Source: Palsa-506 sp963755815 (GTDB lineage Bacteria; Actinomycetota; Actinomycetes; Streptosporangiales; Streptosporangiaceae). Taken from it: a DNA stretch of 64,000 nt. The notes beneath the pieces were generated by a model, which was not told the DNA's origin, made no database searches, and saw nothing but the letters and a program-made list of their open reading frames with translations. The stretch lies in NCBI GenBank assembly GCA_963755815.1, contig CAVWLF010000016.1:38438-102437 (forward strand). The letters run 5' to 3'. Shown here piece by piece: positions 62,143-64,000 of the stretch. Position 1 is the stretch's first letter. The number at the start of each line of letters is the position of its first letter. The translations under genes were made by a program, and so were the position numbers.

Positions 62143-63942
62143 TCAGATGGCGGCTTGGGCTGTTCGTGGCTGGCGGGCGGGCTGGGTCCAGGTCTCTTGC
62201 CAGCGGTCGCTGGCTTCCAGGCAGCGGAGGGTGAGGATGGCGCCGGCTCCGTCGCGGGACCATCTCATGCCGGATAGTTTGCATCGCTGGCCGACGATCG
62301 CTTTGCATGCTGCTTCGACCGCGCCGGAGCCGATGAACATGCCCAGGGATTTGAAGTGGGCGTAGTGCATGCGGTGGGCGTTGTGCTCGAAGTAGCCCAG
62401 GGCGGTGGTGAGGTCGGCGGCCTTGCGGCGGGCCAGGGGGAAGACGCGGGCGGCGGCGCAGATCGCGGGGATGTCGCCGGCGTCCAGCTCGGCGAGCCGC
62501 TCATCTAGCCAGTGCTGCTTGTGGTCGCCGAGCATGAACTCCAGCAGTTTCGCGAGCTCGTGCAGGTGCTCGCGGGCGTGGAACAAATCGACGATCTGGG
62601 TGGCCTCGGGGAAATACCGGGTGGCGAGGTTCCAGATCCAGGCCGCGCCGTCGCCCAGGATGACGAGCTGGCGGATGTGAGCGGCGCCGCGGCGGCGGGC
62701 CTCGCCGGCCATCAGGATCCCGAACCCGGCGGCGGGGGCGAAGGTGGCCAGGTAGGAGGAGGAGCGCGGGTCGCGGACCGGGCGGCCTTCCTGATCGAGG
62801 CCGGTCTGGGTGAACACGCAGCACAGTTTCACCTCGCGGTGCGGGCCCGGCCGTCTTCGCCCTTGCCGGCCTGGCCTTCGGTCTCGGCGGGCATCATCGG
62901 GACGCCGGTCCCGTCGATGGCGATGTAGAGCATGCCGGGCGGCGGCCCGGCCGGGGGCAGGGGGATGACCTGGCGGGCGGCGATCGCCGCGGCCCCGGCC
63001 TCGATCCTGGCCGCAGCGGCGCGGCCGTCGGTCTCGGCGCGGCGCCGCGCCCGCTCGGCGGTCAGCCTGATCCCGGCCAGCTCGCCGACCAGCTTCGCGG
63101 CGGCGGTGAACGGGACCGCGGCCGCGGCCCGGCCGGTCATCCTGGCCAGGCCCGGCGACATCGTCGCCCCGGCCACCCCCAGCTCGGCGTCGCGGGGCGC
63201 CAGGCCGCGCCCGCATTCAGCGCAGTGGTACCAGGCCCGGCGCAGCGTGACCGGGCCGAGCACGGTGTCAACGGTCTTGTCCCGGTAGGAGACGAACTCC
63301 GCCTGGTGCCCGGCCCGCACCCGGTGCGAGGCCCGCGGTAGCCGGCGTTGGCGGCCAGCAGCGGTTCCAGCACCGAGCGTCCCAGCTCCATGACCGCGGC
63401 GCGGATCGCCAGCTCGGCGGCCTCGATGCCCGCGCCGCCGGCCAGGGATGCCGCGACGCCGGCGGCCAGCTGCGTTACCTCGGCGGCCGCGTCCGCCGCG
63501 AGCCGCCCGGCGAGCTGACCGCAGAGCCCTTTTTTTGCCCCTCCGGCGCAGGGGCCTGGCCGGCGGCAGCCGGGACGGGACGGGCCTCGCAGATCGCCTC
63601 GCTCACCTCCGCGATCTGCCCGGCCAGCGCCGCGAACTCCTGGTAGGCGGCCAGCTCGGCACGGACCTTCTCCACCTCGGCCGGCTTCAGCTGCCGGCCC
63701 ACCGTGCCACGGCCGGGTACCGTCTTCGTCCACAGCCACCGCGGCCCGTGACCCCGGCTGCCCGGCCCGGCGCACCGCCGGCAGGACGGCTTGCCGCACC
63801 GCCGCCAGTTCTCGCTCACGCTGCCCCGGCGAAAATCCCCGACGGCGGCCAGCCGCTCGAACAGGCGGGCCCGGCGGGCCTCCAGCTCGGCCAGCAGCGG
63901 ACTGGTCACGGTACCCCCACTCGGAATGGTTGTTTGATCCAC
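62143..63942 (-). pseudogene. ISKra4-family transposase, copy B (slippery site plus two lesions)
   Basis: The first frame runs from ATG 63942 (MDQTTIPSGG) through EAICEARPVPAAAGQAPAPEGQKKG. The continuation KGLCGQLAGRLAADAAAEVTQ lies in the -1 frame after the heptamer A_AAA_AAG (63536-63530). Two more single-base lesions, a missing base near 63320 and one near 62840, break the rest, which contains DGTGVPMMPAETEG, LGDGAAWIWNLA and GSGAVEAACK. With these repaired the product would be about 600 residues. It is closer to intact than copy A. Confidence 0.8.
63530..63536 (-). promoter_or_regulatory. A_AAA_AAG -1 frameshift site in the transposase (copy B)
   Basis: On the minus strand the zero-frame codons read CAA AAA AAG GGC, so the heptamer is in the X_XXY_YYZ phase, as in the dnaX-type site. 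The downstream transposase similarity continues in the -1 frame. The identical site is in copy A at 61589-61595. Confidence 0.6.
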
Positions 63943-64000
63943 AACCAGAGTAGCTTGTGACCAGTGACTACACCAAGCACCTACGTTGACGTGTCACACC

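Larger units (their letters stand above)
62070..64000 (-). mobile_element. ISKra4-like insertion sequence, copy B
   Basis: This second copy in the same orientation is 1,931 bp and has the same terminal repeats as copy A. Its right end TCACACC coincides with the last bases of the window, so the right flank cannot be seen. Differences from copy A include substitutions (for example near 62237), a 12-bp length difference near 63505 and several single-base indels. Confidence 0.85.

Noticed and set aside
1..64000. tRNA, rRNA or CRISPR loci
   Set aside because: No tRNA-like cloverleaf ends, rRNA cores or repeat-spacer arrays were noticed on reading both strands; small RNAs cannot be excluded by eye.

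Overview
The window is chromosomal DNA of a very GC-rich actinomycete. The evidence is the strong G/C bias at third codon positions, frequent GTG starts, GTGA/ATGA stop-start overlaps, an actinobacterial division and cell-wall (dcw) cluster with sepF, yggT and divIVA downstream of ftsZ, polyphosphate glucokinase, DUF3040, a T-box-like ileS leader, and genes that look leaderless. I would guess a Streptosporangiales-like lineage, but the sequence does not fix the genus. I see no rRNA, tRNA or CRISPR array.

Region 1 (1-7099): the 5' part of gltB (cut by the window edge) follows trpA, trpB and trpC, which are joined by 4-bp overlaps. Upstream of trpC lie two membrane proteins, one of them the trp-region TIGR02234 type. 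A TIGR03085-type gene is read divergently. Region 2 (7100-14099): a LacI regulator, a near-palindromic operator and an ABC importer operon (lipoprotein, two permeases, ATPase) whose last gene is a translationally coupled metallophosphoesterase. Region 3 (14100-26000): ppgK, a DUF2567-like membrane protein, dnaE, a frameshifted beta-class DNA methyltransferase beside a small Cys-rich ORF, a phosphate-symporter-like MFS protein, an orphan CbiG-CobJ fusion with eroded CobJ motifs, an RluD-type pseudouridine synthase, lspA and a DksA/TraR zinc-finger protein.

Region 4 (26100-52740): ileS with a T-box Stem I-like leader, then (minus strand) an Ala/Pro-rich membrane protein ending in an Ada-like Cys4 module, divIVA, yggT, sepF, yggS, pgeF, ftsZ, ftsQ, murC, murG, ftsW, murD, mraY, murF, murE, ftsI, ftsL, rsmH and mraZ. 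Read in transcription order this is mraZ to divIVA, the standard cluster that makes lipid II and assembles the septum. It is interrupted by one plus-strand methyltransferase gene between mraY and murD. Four MraZ-type boxes with exact 10-bp spacing overlap the mraZ promoter, and two more point the other way, towards moxR. A symmetric inverted repeat lies upstream of ftsZ.

Region 5 (52741-60138): moxR, a DUF58 protein and a transglutaminase-like membrane protein (frameshifted) form a plus-strand operon, followed by DUF3040 and dinB on the minus strand. Region 6 (60139-64000): two tandem, slightly different copies of an ISKra4-like insertion sequence separated by an 11-bp copy of the left flanking sequence. 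Both carry an in-phase A_AAA_AAG slippery heptamer plus further single-base lesions.

The strongest leads are the Ala/Pro-rich membrane protein with the Ada-like tail, the two-sided MraZ box arrangement, the ileS leader that seems to have Stem I but no T-box bulge, the importer-phosphoesterase operon with its operator, and the tandem frameshifting IS.
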